A stretch of 64,000 nt of DNA from Duncaniella dubosii (GTDB lineage: Bacteria; Bacteroidota; Bacteroidia; Bacteroidales; Muribaculaceae), in the NCBI RefSeq assembly GCF_004803915.1, contig NZ_CP039396.1:2852001-2916000 (forward strand), given 5' to 3'. Below the pieces are notes generated by a model that saw nothing but the letters and a program-made list of their open reading frames with translations, was not told the DNA's origin and searched no databases. Both the position numbers and the translations under genes were made by a program. Positions 55,149 through 63,760 of the stretch are shown in pieces (position 1 is the stretch's first letter; each line of letters opens with the position of its first letter).

Positions 55149-56135
55149 TTAAGGAATTGTCCTGAAAACTGTATATCGGAGAAGCACCGCGAGCCCAAAC
55201 AGGCTAAGAGCTGCGATAGCCCAAGGCAGGTAGTCGTCTTCTGTGCTTGTGAAATTTCTAAGATCCATCTTAGTTTTTTCAAGGCGGTCAATCTCGGCAA
55301 ATACATCCTTGAGCACATTGTTGCCTGTGGCACGGAAATATTTGCCACCTGTTGTTTCGGCGATAGTTCTTAACGTTGCTTCATCAATAACAACCGGCAG
55401 ATTGACATATTCGATTCGTCCAAACATGTTTTCCTGTGGATATGGTGCAGTTCCGTTTGTTCCGATACCGATAGTGTAGACCTTTATGCCGAGTTGCTTG
55501 GCTATTTCAGCAGCAGTGATAGGTGCGACATTACCTGTATTGTTCGAACCGTCGGTAAGGAGGATTATGCTCTTTGATTTTGCTTTACCATCCTTTATGC
55601 GGTTGATTGATGTTGCAAGGCCGTCGCCTATGGCTGTTCCGTCTTGTAGCATTCCCATTTTGATGTCACCTATATAATTGGCGATGAGTGAGCGGTCTGT
55701 CGTCATAGGAATTGCCGTAAAACTTTCGGCTGCGAAAATCACGACACCGATATTGTCACCTTCACGTCCTGCGACAAATTTTGCTGCCACATCCTTTGCC
55801 GCCTCAAAGCGGTCGGGTTTGAAATCGCGGGCAAGCATACTGGTCGATATGTCCATCGCAATCACGATGTCAGTACCCTCTACACTTGATGTGTTCCATG
55901 AATCGCGTGTTTGCGGGCGTGCCAGCACAATGATAACGCAGCCTATCGCTCCTAACTGAAGGATGAACAGAACGTGGCGCATGGAGGCCAGCAACGAACG
56001 TGGCGCTTTTGAAAATGCGGACACTGTCGATACCTCCATTGAGGCATATAGTGAGCGCTGTTTATAGATATACCATGCTATCAGCGGGATGAACAGCAGG
56101 AACAGCCAAAGGTATCCGGGATTTGCCAGTAACAT
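55149..56135 (-). CDS. batA: aerotolerance protein BatA (VWA domain)
   Basis: This 328-residue membrane protein has N-terminal hydrophobic segments (about 5-22 and 52-72). A VWA domain (about 88-280) carries the MIDAS DISTSM and LLTDGSNNTGN, and a C-terminal helix is at about 303-322. It is homologous to batB, 15 bases upstream of it. In Bacteroides the Bat operon is needed for normal aerotolerance. Confidence 0.9.
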   Translation of the reverse strand: MLLANPGYLWLFLLFIPLIAWYIYKQRSLYASMEVSTVSAFSKAPRSLLASMRHVLFILQLGAIGCVIIVLARPQTRDSWNTSSVEGTDIVIAMDISTSMLARDFKPDRFEAAKDVAAKFVAGREGDNIGVVIFAAESFTAIPMTTDRSLIANYIGDIKMGMLQDGTAIGDGLATSINRIKDGKAKSKSIILLTDGSNNTGNVAPITAAEIAKQLGIKVYTIGIGTNGTAPYPQENMFGRIEYVNLPVVIDEATLRTIAETTGGKYFRATGNNVLKDVFAEIDRLEKTKMDLRNFTSTEDDYLPWAIAALSLFGLAVLLRYTVFRTIP

Positions 56136-56141
56136 TGTCGC

Positions 56142-57134
56142 TTATTTATGGTTTGGAGTTGTAGTTTCTTTGTCATTATTTCTCTCAGATGGTTCTTCGG
56201 GCTCTGGTTTTGGTCTTGTATCCTCAACGAATTGCATTGCCGAATTGAATGCACAGATATTGTCGTCTGGAAGAGGTCTGACTTTCGCGAATTTAACGAA
56301 GTCGGCCGTTTCAAGCACACGCTCCATGTTTTGTTTTGAAAGTTTTGCTTCCGCATTGGAGTTGAGCATGTGTCTTATCTGGGTCGAAGTCATCTCCATC
56401 GCATTTATACCGAAGCGTCCGTTGAGATATACACGTAGAATATCGGTAAGGCGTGTATAGAATTCTTTTTCATGCCCGTTTTCGCAGAGTTTCTCTCCAC
56501 GTAGGCGGTTAAGTTCCCCGATTGCTTTTTCATAGGGGGGCACAGGCTTTTCCGGTGCTGCAGCAAACGGATTCTTTTTGCGTTTAAGTAGATAGAACGC
56601 ATAGCCACCCGCTCCAAGAACGATTATGACTGCAAGAATCCACAAACCATAGTCAACAATGAAATCAGGTAGATAATCGATGAAGCTACGGTCGATATCG
56701 GCCACGTCGGCATAATCATGTATTGTCTCTAACGAGTCTACGTCGGCAGGAAATACTTTAAGCACAAGTCTGTTTGAACGGAACGTGTCATTGCCGATGA
56801 CATACATTATAGGGTTCAGTCTGTATACGCCGGAGTCAAATGATTGCAGAACGATGTCCTGTTTGATTTCAATCCTGTCGTTGCCAAGCTGAGTAGTGTC
56901 GGCTTCAAGCATCTTCAGAATCTCGACTTGATCACACATCGAATCTTTCGGGATGAGCAAACGACCTTCTGGCTTGGCCGGTGTGACGAGCTCAAGATGA
57001 AGAGGTGTCGTGCGCCCCATCAACAAAAATGCAGAGTCGAGACTTAGTTTCACCGTCGGGTTTTGAGCGCTGACGGTTATAGACGCAATGAGCGCTGTCA
57101 GGCTTATGAATAATATGCGGAGTGGTCGATGCAT
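56142..57134 (-). CDS. Bat-operon membrane protein of unknown function
   Basis: This 330-residue protein has a signal peptide (to about residue 23, TVSAQ), a periplasmic region (about 24-170) of beta-rich character, one membrane helix (about 173-193, GLWILAVIIVLGAGGYAFYLL) and a cytoplasmic part. The cytoplasmic part has ELNRLRGEKLCENGHEKEFYTRLTDILRVYLNGRF, which resembles the C-terminal region of BatD. It lies between the DUF58 gene and batA (7 bases before batA), the usual place for this conserved hypothetical in Bacteroidota. Function not known. Confidence 0.8.
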   Translation of the reverse strand: MHRPLRILFISLTALIASITVSAQNPTVKLSLDSAFLLMGRTTPLHLELVTPAKPEGRLLIPKDSMCDQVEILKMLEADTTQLGNDRIEIKQDIVLQSFDSGVYRLNPIMYVIGNDTFRSNRLVLKVFPADVDSLETIHDYADVADIDRSFIDYLPDFIVDYGLWILAVIIVLGAGGYAFYLLKRKKNPFAAAPEKPVPPYEKAIGELNRLRGEKLCENGHEKEFYTRLTDILRVYLNGRFGINAMEMTSTQIRHMLNSNAEAKLSKQNMERVLETADFVKFAKVRPLPDDNICAFNSAMQFVEDTRPKPEPEEPSERNNDKETTTPNHK

Positions 57135-57191
57135 AGACTTTTGTATTTTATTTATACTGTCATAAACAATCTTGAGTGGGGGATGGAACGG

Positions 57192-58067
57192 TCAACGGAC
57201 ACCTCGGTTCTTAAATAGTGCCATGAGCGATTTCGCGAAATCTTCGTCTGTTGCGATTGAAGCATGGTCTACTCTACATTTGCTTAATCTTTCGACCATG
57301 ATCTGCTGACGTTCATACCACCATTTGTCAAAAGCCTGACGTGTACGTTTCGAAGATGTATTTATCCACCGCGTTCCTCCGGTTTCAAGATCCATTACCC
57401 TCATTAACCCGACATCGGGAAGAGAAGTGTCACGCTTGTCGTAGACCTGAATTGCAATTATGTCATGCTTATTGCATGCTACCTGCAACTGACGTGAATA
57501 GTCATGGCTGTCAATGAAGTCGGATATCAGGAATGTAGTACATCGTTTCTTTAGAGCGTCTGTAAAGTAACGCAAAGTAATGCCTATATCCGTACCGGGA
57601 CTTTCAGGAGTAAAATCAAGAAGCTCTCTAATAATCAGGAGTATATGCTTTTTGCCTTTTTTGGGCGGAATGAATTTTTCAATCTTGTCAGAGAAGAATA
57701 TGACACCGATCTTGTCATTGTTGGTTATGGCAGAATAGGCAAGAGTGGCGGCAATTTCAGCAATCATCTCTCGTTTTTCCTCACCGACAGCTCCGAATAG
57801 GCGACTCCGCGACATGTCGATGAGAAGCATAACAGTCAGCTCTCGCTCCTCTTCATAAACTTTTACATACGGGTGATTGTGGCGTGCGGTTACATTCCAG
57901 TCGATGTCTCGCACGTCATCTCCATATTGATATTCCCTGACTTCAGAGAAGGTCATGCCTCGACCTTTAAAAGCCGTGTGGTACTCTCCCGCAAATATAT
58001 TTTGGGAGAGACCACGGGTTTTAATATCAATTTTTCTGACTTTTTTAAGCAGTTCGTTAGCTTCCAT
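57192..58067 (-). CDS. DUF58 domain protein of the Bat operon
   Basis: This 291-residue soluble protein has the DUF58 signature YQYGDDVRDIDWNVTARHN (about 47-65), then a VWA-like fold with LLIDMSRSRLFG (about 81-92). DUF58 proteins usually pair with MoxR AAA+ ATPases, which fits the gene upstream. No membrane segment is seen. It is 29 bases from the moxR stop. Confidence 0.9.
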   Translation of the reverse strand: MEANELLKKVRKIDIKTRGLSQNIFAGEYHTAFKGRGMTFSEVREYQYGDDVRDIDWNVTARHNHPYVKVYEEERELTVMLLIDMSRSRLFGAVGEEKREMIAEIAATLAYSAITNNDKIGVIFFSDKIEKFIPPKKGKKHILLIIRELLDFTPESPGTDIGITLRYFTDALKKRCTTFLISDFIDSHDYSRQLQVACNKHDIIAIQVYDKRDTSLPDVGLMRVMDLETGGTRWINTSSKRTRQAFDKWWYERQQIMVERLSKCRVDHASIATDEDFAKSLMALFKNRGVR

Positions 58068-58096
58068 GTGAGGACGCGATATGAGGGGGTTATGGT

Positions 58097-59091
58097 TTAG
58101 GGCACTTCAACCTTGTCGAGAATTTCGGAAATCACCTGATCGGTGGTGATGTTGTTTGCTTCGGCTTCGTAGGTGAGTCCTATGCGGTGACGAAGAACAT
58201 CGTGACATACAGCACGTACGTCCTCTGGAATCACATATCCACGGCCACGAAGGAAAGCGTAGGCACGGGCTGCCTTGGCGAGACCTATTGAGGCACGCGG
58301 CGATGCACCGAAGCTGATCATTCCGGCGAGGTCTTTCAGATTGTATTCTGATGGATTTCGGGTCGCGAATACGATGTCGACAATGTAGCGCTCGATTTTT
58401 TCATCAAGATAAATCTTTTCGACAATCTTCTGCACTTCAATAATCTCGGAAGGCTGGAGGAGCGGTCTTACTTCGATTTTATGCCCCGATATATTTTGGC
58501 GGATAATCAGCTTTTCATCCTCCTTGGTTGGATATCCGATGATTACTTTCAGAAGGAAACGGTCGACCTGCGCTTCAGGGAGCGGATATGTTCCTTCCTG
58601 TTCGATCGGGTTTTGCGTGGCCATTACCAAAAGGGTTCGTCCAGCTTAAATGTCTTTTCACCGATGGTCACCTGTCGTTCCTGCATGGCTTCAAGCAGTG
58701 CGCTCTGTACTTTAGCCGGCGCACGGTTGATTTCATCAGCAAGGACGAAATTGGCAAAAATCGGTCCGCGTTTAATTTGGAATTGTTCTTTCTGCACGCT
58801 ATAAATCATTGTTCCGATTACGTCGGCAGGAAGAAGGTCAGGGGTAAACTGGATACGGCTGTATTTTGCATCGATAATCTGGGCGAGAGTCTTGATGGCG
58901 AGGGTCTTTGCAAGACCGGGAACGCCCTCAAGAAGTACATGCCCGTTGGATAGCAGGGCAATCAGGAGTGAATCAATCAGATGTTTCTGGCCAACGATGG
59001 TCTGATCCATCCCTCGCGTGACAAGATTTATAAAGTCTTTCTTTCCGGCAACGAGATCGTTGAGTTCTCGGATGTTTACTGACTCGCTCAT
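58097..59091 (-). pseudogene. moxR: MoxR-family AAA+ ATPase, one-base deletion
   Basis: MoxR ATPases act as chaperones with VWA and DUF58 proteins. The first part (58624-59091) has Walker A GVPGLAKT (56-63) and Walker [10 protein letters not shown] (117-125). It stops early at DEPFW because the T run (complement of AAAA at 58629-58632) is one short. Adding a T joins it to [21 protein letters not shown] and the sensor/lid domain down to 58097, giving 331 residues. As given, the ATPase would be truncated after residue 155. It starts the Bat operon. Confidence 0.9.
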
Positions 59092-59269
59092 AGTCTCAGT
59101 AGTGAAATTTTCGTATGTATTGTGTTAATTAAAATTCCTATAAAATTCCTTCAAGAGTTGATGAAATGGAATACAAAATTATAAATAACAACAATTATTG
59201 TGTGAAAAAAGTGTGTTAATTTTAGCTATTTTTCGTTTAACAATATAGAAATGATAAATTTTGAAACTA

Positions 59270-59323
59270 AAAATAAAATCCCGTGAAAATTTATCTCAAT
59301 ATATTTTCACGGGATTTTATTTT
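59270..59323. terminator. long perfect hairpin, probable terminator
   Basis: Arms 59270-59290 and 59303-59323 pair over 21 bases with a 12-base loop and A/T-rich outer ends, suitable for termination in either direction. It lies after the HU-LysM gene, which is transcribed leftward. Confidence 0.6.
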
Positions 59324-59461
59324 AAACAACAGTTCGGTAATTTTTGAGCAGACATAGCTGTATCGCACTGATACACAATAGTTTGCATTGATATTGAATT
59401 ATTATTGCATCTTATTGATATTCAATTGAATATGCAAATTTTACCGAACTATTGTTTAAAA
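59320..59461. repeat. imperfect inverted repeat pair around the AT-rich spacer
   Basis: Left arm 59320-59340 and right arm 59441-59461 match as inverse copies in 20 of 21 positions (TTTTAAACAAnAGTTCGGTAA). Between them are further TTGATATT-type repeats. The left arm overlaps the end of the 59270-59323 hairpin. The size of 142 bases and terminal inversion resemble a small miniature transposable element, but no target duplication was recognised. Confidence 0.55.
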
Positions 59462-59511
59462 GAAAGTATGAATGAAATAATTACGGAATCATTGATTGCT
59501 CATCTGAAAGA

Positions 59512-60825
59512 TTATCTCGGATATTTTCGTAATATTTCCGTCGCTTTGACCCTTGCTTTCTGTAGACTTGCTGCATTGTCCGGGACTATGCCATATTTTT
59601 CTGCAGCAGGAATGACAAGCACTTGTCCCGGCTGGGTGTTGTTGGGGTTGCCGATTTTTGATTTGTTCTCTTCATAGATATAAACCCAATAGTCCTTGCT
59701 CCCGAAAAACTTCTTGGCCATATCTGGAATCAGATAGCCTCGGCGTATAGTGTCTGTAACAGTGACATTTGTTGCAGAAGTTGCCTCTTTGGGCTCTTCT
59801 GTCGCTTTCGGTGTTTCTGCCTGAGATGTTTCGTCGGGTATGGCTTCATTTTCTACAGTGGGTTGCGTTGTTATTGAATCCGGCAGCAATTCTGTCATCA
59901 GAGATGCGATTTCATCCTGTTCCTCAGATTGTTCTACAGCTGGACGTTGCACAGTTGGGAAAAAATAGTCAATGGCAAGATAAACACCGCATGCTCCAAG
60001 TGCAAGTCCGATGATTATACCGACTAACAGTCCGGTCCAGAAGTTGCCATTTCCTGATGGTTGTTTCGCTTGTCCGACATATTCTTCATCCTCGTCTTCT
60101 AACGGTTGAATCTGTTTTGGCGTAGAAGGTATGACAACAGGTTTGACTGGCGGTGTTGGTGTGCAAATCTGACGGGTGCTTGATTCAGGTGTGGGAATTT
60201 CTGTTTTAGCCGTGGGCTCAGACTCTGGATGCTTGATCCCTTCTGGTTCATTAGACGGGATCTGTGGCTCAGAAATGTGGACGGCCTGTTCGTAGCTTTT
60301 TTCGGCTTTTGTCTCTTGTTCAGGAACTGTTATAGGTTGCTCTTCTTTACCATTTTGCTCAGCGACGGGATTTTCCGGCGTGACAGGAACTGGAGTAGTG
60401 GATGATACATTCGTAGCAGACTGTCCGTCTATTGTTTCTTCAACATCTGAGGCCGATGGAAAATCTGAAACTGATTCATCTTGAATGGATACATGGGGTT
60501 CTTCGTCTTCAGTATTGCTGTATGCCTGCGTAAGCATTTCCTCTGAGACAGAGGCATTGAGCTTGACAGGCTCAAACATTGCAAATGGAGCATTGATTAC
60601 GTCAGTAATATCTTTGTCAGCCAGGAACTCGATGCTTTTCTCGCCATTTATATCAATCAGGTTGAATGCTCCGAGCCCCTTGACCTTGACGCTTTCGCCT
60701 TTGATTAGCGATTCGAATATGAGGTCAAAGAAATTTTTGACAAATTGTTCTGCGCTTTCCTCACTGATACCTGTAGTGGTGGCTATGCGTGCTGAAAGTT
60801 CGTGAAATGGTATTTTCTGATTCAT
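59512..60825 (-). CDS. HU-like DNA-binding domain fused to a membrane helix and a LysM-like domain
   Basis: The 437-residue protein has three parts. Residues 1-92 are an HU/IHF-like domain (FHELSARIATTTGISEESAE, then GESVKVKGLGAFNLI). Residues 105-258 are a Pro/Glu/Thr-rich linker. A membrane helix lies at about 263-288 (FWTGLLVGIIIGLALGACGV), and after a second linker a LysM-like domain is at about 361-412 (GYLIPDMAKKFFGSK, then NPNNTQPGQVLVIP). This predicts a DNA-binding domain in the cytoplasm linked to a wall-binding domain outside. It overlaps the small HU gene by four bases. Whether it binds DNA or murein is untested. Confidence 0.82.
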   Translation of the reverse strand: MNQKIPFHELSARIATTTGISEESAEQFVKNFFDLIFESLIKGESVKVKGLGAFNLIDINGEKSIEFLADKDITDVINAPFAMFEPVKLNASVSEEMLTQAYSNTEDEEPHVSIQDESVSDFPSASDVEETIDGQSATNVSSTTPVPVTPENPVAEQNGKEEQPITVPEQETKAEKSYEQAVHISEPQIPSNEPEGIKHPESEPTAKTEIPTPESSTRQICTPTPPVKPVVIPSTPKQIQPLEDEDEEYVGQAKQPSGNGNFWTGLLVGIIIGLALGACGVYLAIDYFFPTVQRPAVEQSEEQDEIASLMTELLPDSITTQPTVENEAIPDETSQAETPKATEEPKEATSATNVTVTDTIRRGYLIPDMAKKFFGSKDYWVYIYEENKSKIGNPNNTQPGQVLVIPAAEKYGIVPDNAASLQKARVKATEILRKYPR

Positions 60826-61097
60826 TTGCTTAATTTTTTCCTAAGAATGATGCTTGGCTGAAATTCCATGGAAATAACAGGAGGATATAGTGTTCGCTCC
60901 TGTGTAGTTTCATCAGTTACAACCCTCTCCTCTGTCTTTGTCGATTTGAAAGTGCCGAATCCCGGGATGGCAATTGAATCCAGTTCAGAACCGGCTTCGC
61001 GAAATATCCTGCTTAGTCCGTCAATGAGTGTCGAGACTTCAGATGTATCACGATTTAAGCGTTTCGACAATTTTGTAATAAATGTTTTGTTGTCCAT
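60822..61097 (-). CDS. HU-family DNA-binding protein
   Basis: This 91-residue protein has the HU/IHF fold: N-terminal helices (TKLSKRLNRDTSEVSTLIDGL) and the beta-arm region ending VISMEFQPSIILRKKLSK, with IPGFGTFKSTK at the centre. HU proteins bend DNA and organise the nucleoid. It is coupled by four-base overlap to the HU-LysM fusion downstream and by a single base to the glycosyltransferase upstream, so all belong to one operon. Confidence 0.88.
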   Translation of the reverse strand: MDNKTFITKLSKRLNRDTSEVSTLIDGLSRIFREAGSELDSIAIPGFGTFKSTKTEERVVTDETTQERTLYPPVISMEFQPSIILRKKLSK

Positions 61098-62050
61098 TAA
61101 TCGAATAAAATGTCGCGAATAGCATATCGCGGACGTTGTTTGACTTCAATGAATATTTTACCGATATACTCTCCGACAATTCCGATAGCCATCAATATGA
61201 GGCTCCCGAGAAACCAGACTGAGATTATCAGGGATGCCCATCCGGCTTCAAGATGGTCGGAGAAAAGAATTGATGCGATGACATAGATTGCTACAAGAAG
61301 GTCTATTATCAGCAGTGCGAATCCAACAAAAAATACCATTCTCATAGGTTTTGCCGAAAATGAGGTTATACCGTCAATCGAGAAAGATAACATCTTCGAT
61401 AGAGGATATTTTGATTCTCCTGCAGCGCGGGCATGGCGCTCATAAGTGACAATCGCATTGTCAAGCCCAATCATAGGAACAATTCCGCGTAAATATAAGT
61501 TCGATTCGCTATAATCAGCCAATAAATCGATAGCCCTTGAACTCATCAGGCGGAAATCCGCATGGTCAGCGATTGCATTGACTCCCATTAATTGCTGGAA
61601 TCTGTAAAATAATCTTGCAGTAGTGCGCTTGAACCAAGTGTCGGTGTCGCGTTTGTTACGCACGCCATATACGATTTCTTTCCCTGAAATGAATTTATCG
61701 ACCATTTCAATAATGGCGGCAGGGTCATCCTGAAGATCGGCATCAATGGAGACTGCGGCATCACATTTCACTCTTACGCTCATCAATCCGGCTAAAAGTG
61801 CGTTTTGATGGCCACGATTATGGGCCAATGCTATTCCTTTAATCCTGTTGTCTTTCCGGTGAAGGCTGTTGATTACAGCCCATGTGGCATCCTTGCTGCC
61901 ATCATCGCAGCATAAGATGAAGCTGTCATGCGCAATTTTACCGTCCTCGATGAGACGGTCGAGAATGGCAAGCAGCTCTTTGGCCGAAAGTGGCAGAACT
62001 GCCTCTTCGTTGTAACAAGGAACGACTATGGCTAATTTTATTGGTGTCAT
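61097..62050 (-). CDS. GT2 glycosyltransferase, polyprenyl-phosphate sugar synthase type
   Basis: This 317-residue enzyme has the GT-A domain starting IKLAIVVPCYNEEAVLP. The DxD motif is in DADLQDD and the acceptor region is VYGVRNKRDTDTWFKR. Two membrane helices follow (about 232-256 and 265-290), with GEYIGKIFIEVKQRPRY at the end. This layout is that of DPM1/GtrB/ArnC-like enzymes, which transfer a sugar to undecaprenyl phosphate for later use outside the membrane. The neighbour upstream is a polytopic membrane protein that could be the second step. Confidence 0.88.
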   Translation of the reverse strand: MTPIKLAIVVPCYNEEAVLPLSAKELLAILDRLIEDGKIAHDSFILCCDDGSKDATWAVINSLHRKDNRIKGIALAHNRGHQNALLAGLMSVRVKCDAAVSIDADLQDDPAAIIEMVDKFISGKEIVYGVRNKRDTDTWFKRTTARLFYRFQQLMGVNAIADHADFRLMSSRAIDLLADYSESNLYLRGIVPMIGLDNAIVTYERHARAAGESKYPLSKMLSFSIDGITSFSAKPMRMVFFVGFALLIIDLLVAIYVIASILFSDHLEAGWASLIISVWFLGSLILMAIGIVGEYIGKIFIEVKQRPRYAIRDILFD

Positions 62051-63666
62051 CTCTGCCAGATGGTATAATCTTCGTCGCTAAGGTACAAAGAAAAACCGTT
62101 TTCAGCTAATTTATTTGAAATTTTCTGTCTGTCTGAATCCTTAAACTCATATCCGAGATATATGAAATCAAATCTATCGGCCATATCGTAGAGCTGGCAT
62201 TCTATGCCTTCAAACGAATTGTCATCGTGGTAGCGTTGCACCGGATAACGGTCAATGTTGTCTTTTGAATGGCCGAGAAGATAGTCAAACATATAGCGGT
62301 CATTGCCAAGGAAGAGTATTTTCTTGTTATCAGCTTCAATCTCTTTCCCAAGATGATAAATTTTTGTTCTTCTTGAAACTTCTTTATCTGAATGACGTAT
62401 GCCTTGGAGTTTTGTTATTGTGTATGTAGCAGGGTAGCGGTTCATCCATTCTCTTGTCCACGGATTTTTTAGCCGTAACGGCAGATAACAGATGACCACC
62501 ACAACGGCAATTGAAAAATAGAATTCATTGACGCTGCGTAAGCGATATTTTGCTAAATCGGCAAGCGCTATCGGTATTAGGGGCATGCAGAGTATTTTAT
62601 ATAGTCCGCAGTCAGATCCTACGTATGAAACGAGAGCGAAAGCTATGAGCGTAAGGCAGAGTAGCACTGATTGCCGAATCTCAGAATGTCTGTATATAGC
62701 TATTGCAGGGATAAGAGCCGTGGAAAAATAAAACAGATCAATCATGTAGGAGTTTGTGTCGTCAGATGTCACACGTACGACAAGCCATAGCGCTATGATT
62801 GAGAACGATATTATAACAATAATCGTGTATTTCCAAAATCTGGTTATTATAATTTTGTTTAGATAGCATATGGCAGCAAATACTCCTCCCCACATATAGA
62901 AATATCTGAGCGAAATAGGATAGCGTGTCCATACTTGCAGGAAGAGTACATCGGTTAGGCTGCTATGGCCGGTGATGTAATTGTCGGAAGACCATGATGC
63001 GATGAAAGATTGGAAATCACCCCATATAAGGAATATAATTATTGCTGATGTGCATAGCGCAACTATCATGTAGACTGTGAAATCGCAGGCAATACGTCTT
63101 ACCGTTCTTCGGCTGACGGATATAAGTATTAACGCGACAGGTAGAATTGCAGCATTTGGTATTCGTGCGAAGATAGCACATGAAGAAAAAACAGCGAGTA
63201 ACGAGATTTTGGCAACTGTAGGTCTGTCAAGATAACTGACTGCAATCAGGCAGCATACTGTAAGAAACAAATGTGTAGTCGTATCCCATTCATAGGAAAA
63301 TAATCCGAATAGCGACATACAGAGCTGCAGGATAAAAAAGATTACAGTGGCTGCGAGTGACTGATGTGTTTTGCTATAAAAATAGCAACATGGCAGCAAT
63401 ATGCTTAGAGCGTTGCAGATATAGGCAAGATAGCGAAATGACATGATATTGTCGTTCCCGACAATTATTGACCACAGGTGTCCGATATACATCGTTAGTG
63501 CGGCTAAAGGTGTAGACCTGTAGTCTGCTATGCACATAAGTTGATACTCCTCATCTTTCCAAGGGTAGAACCCGAGATGAAGCGTAAGCAATGGAACTAT
63601 AAGCCCGAGAATTGCAATCAGCGTGGATATGCCGACTGTTACTCGCGGGATACGTATTATTGGCAT
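62047..63666 (-). CDS. polytopic membrane protein, probable GtrC/GT-C-type glycosyltransferase partner
   Basis: From the ATG at 63666 (MPIIRIPRVTVGISTLIA) the protein has 539 residues. A further 37 upstream codons are in frame but look non-coding. It has about 12 membrane segments and a C-terminal soluble part (about 420-539, with DRYMFDYLLGHSKDNIDRYPV). The first loop after helix 1 contains a PWKDEEYQL motif with acidic residues, typical of GT-C glycosyltransferases. The gene overlaps the GT2 gene by four bases. Its acceptor and sugar are unknown. Confidence 0.72.
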   Translation of the reverse strand: MPIIRIPRVTVGISTLIAILGLIVPLLTLHLGFYPWKDEEYQLMCIADYRSTPLAALTMYIGHLWSIIVGNDNIMSFRYLAYICNALSILLPCCYFYSKTHQSLAATVIFFILQLCMSLFGLFSYEWDTTTHLFLTVCCLIAVSYLDRPTVAKISLLAVFSSCAIFARIPNAAILPVALILISVSRRTVRRIACDFTVYMIVALCTSAIIIFLIWGDFQSFIASWSSDNYITGHSSLTDVLFLQVWTRYPISLRYFYMWGGVFAAICYLNKIIITRFWKYTIIVIISFSIIALWLVVRVTSDDTNSYMIDLFYFSTALIPAIAIYRHSEIRQSVLLCLTLIAFALVSYVGSDCGLYKILCMPLIPIALADLAKYRLRSVNEFYFSIAVVVVICYLPLRLKNPWTREWMNRYPATYTITKLQGIRHSDKEVSRRTKIYHLGKEIEADNKKILFLGNDRYMFDYLLGHSKDNIDRYPVQRYHDDNSFEGIECQLYDMADRFDFIYLGYEFKDSDRQKISNKLAENGFSLYLSDEDYTIWQR

Positions 63667-63760
63667 GATTCTTATGTGCAGAAATGTCAGTAGAGAAGAG
63701 ATATTGAAGGAGAGAGGAGAATAAGTGATGGTCAAGTCGAGAGAAAGACTTGCTAGTGGA

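Larger units (their letters stand above)
59092..59511. other. AT-rich region with nested inverted repeats
   Basis: No credible gene is seen here. It holds a 21-bp perfect hairpin and a further pair of inverted repeats about 90 bases apart. The promoter of the moxR operon probably lies near 59100-59240. Confidence 0.5.
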
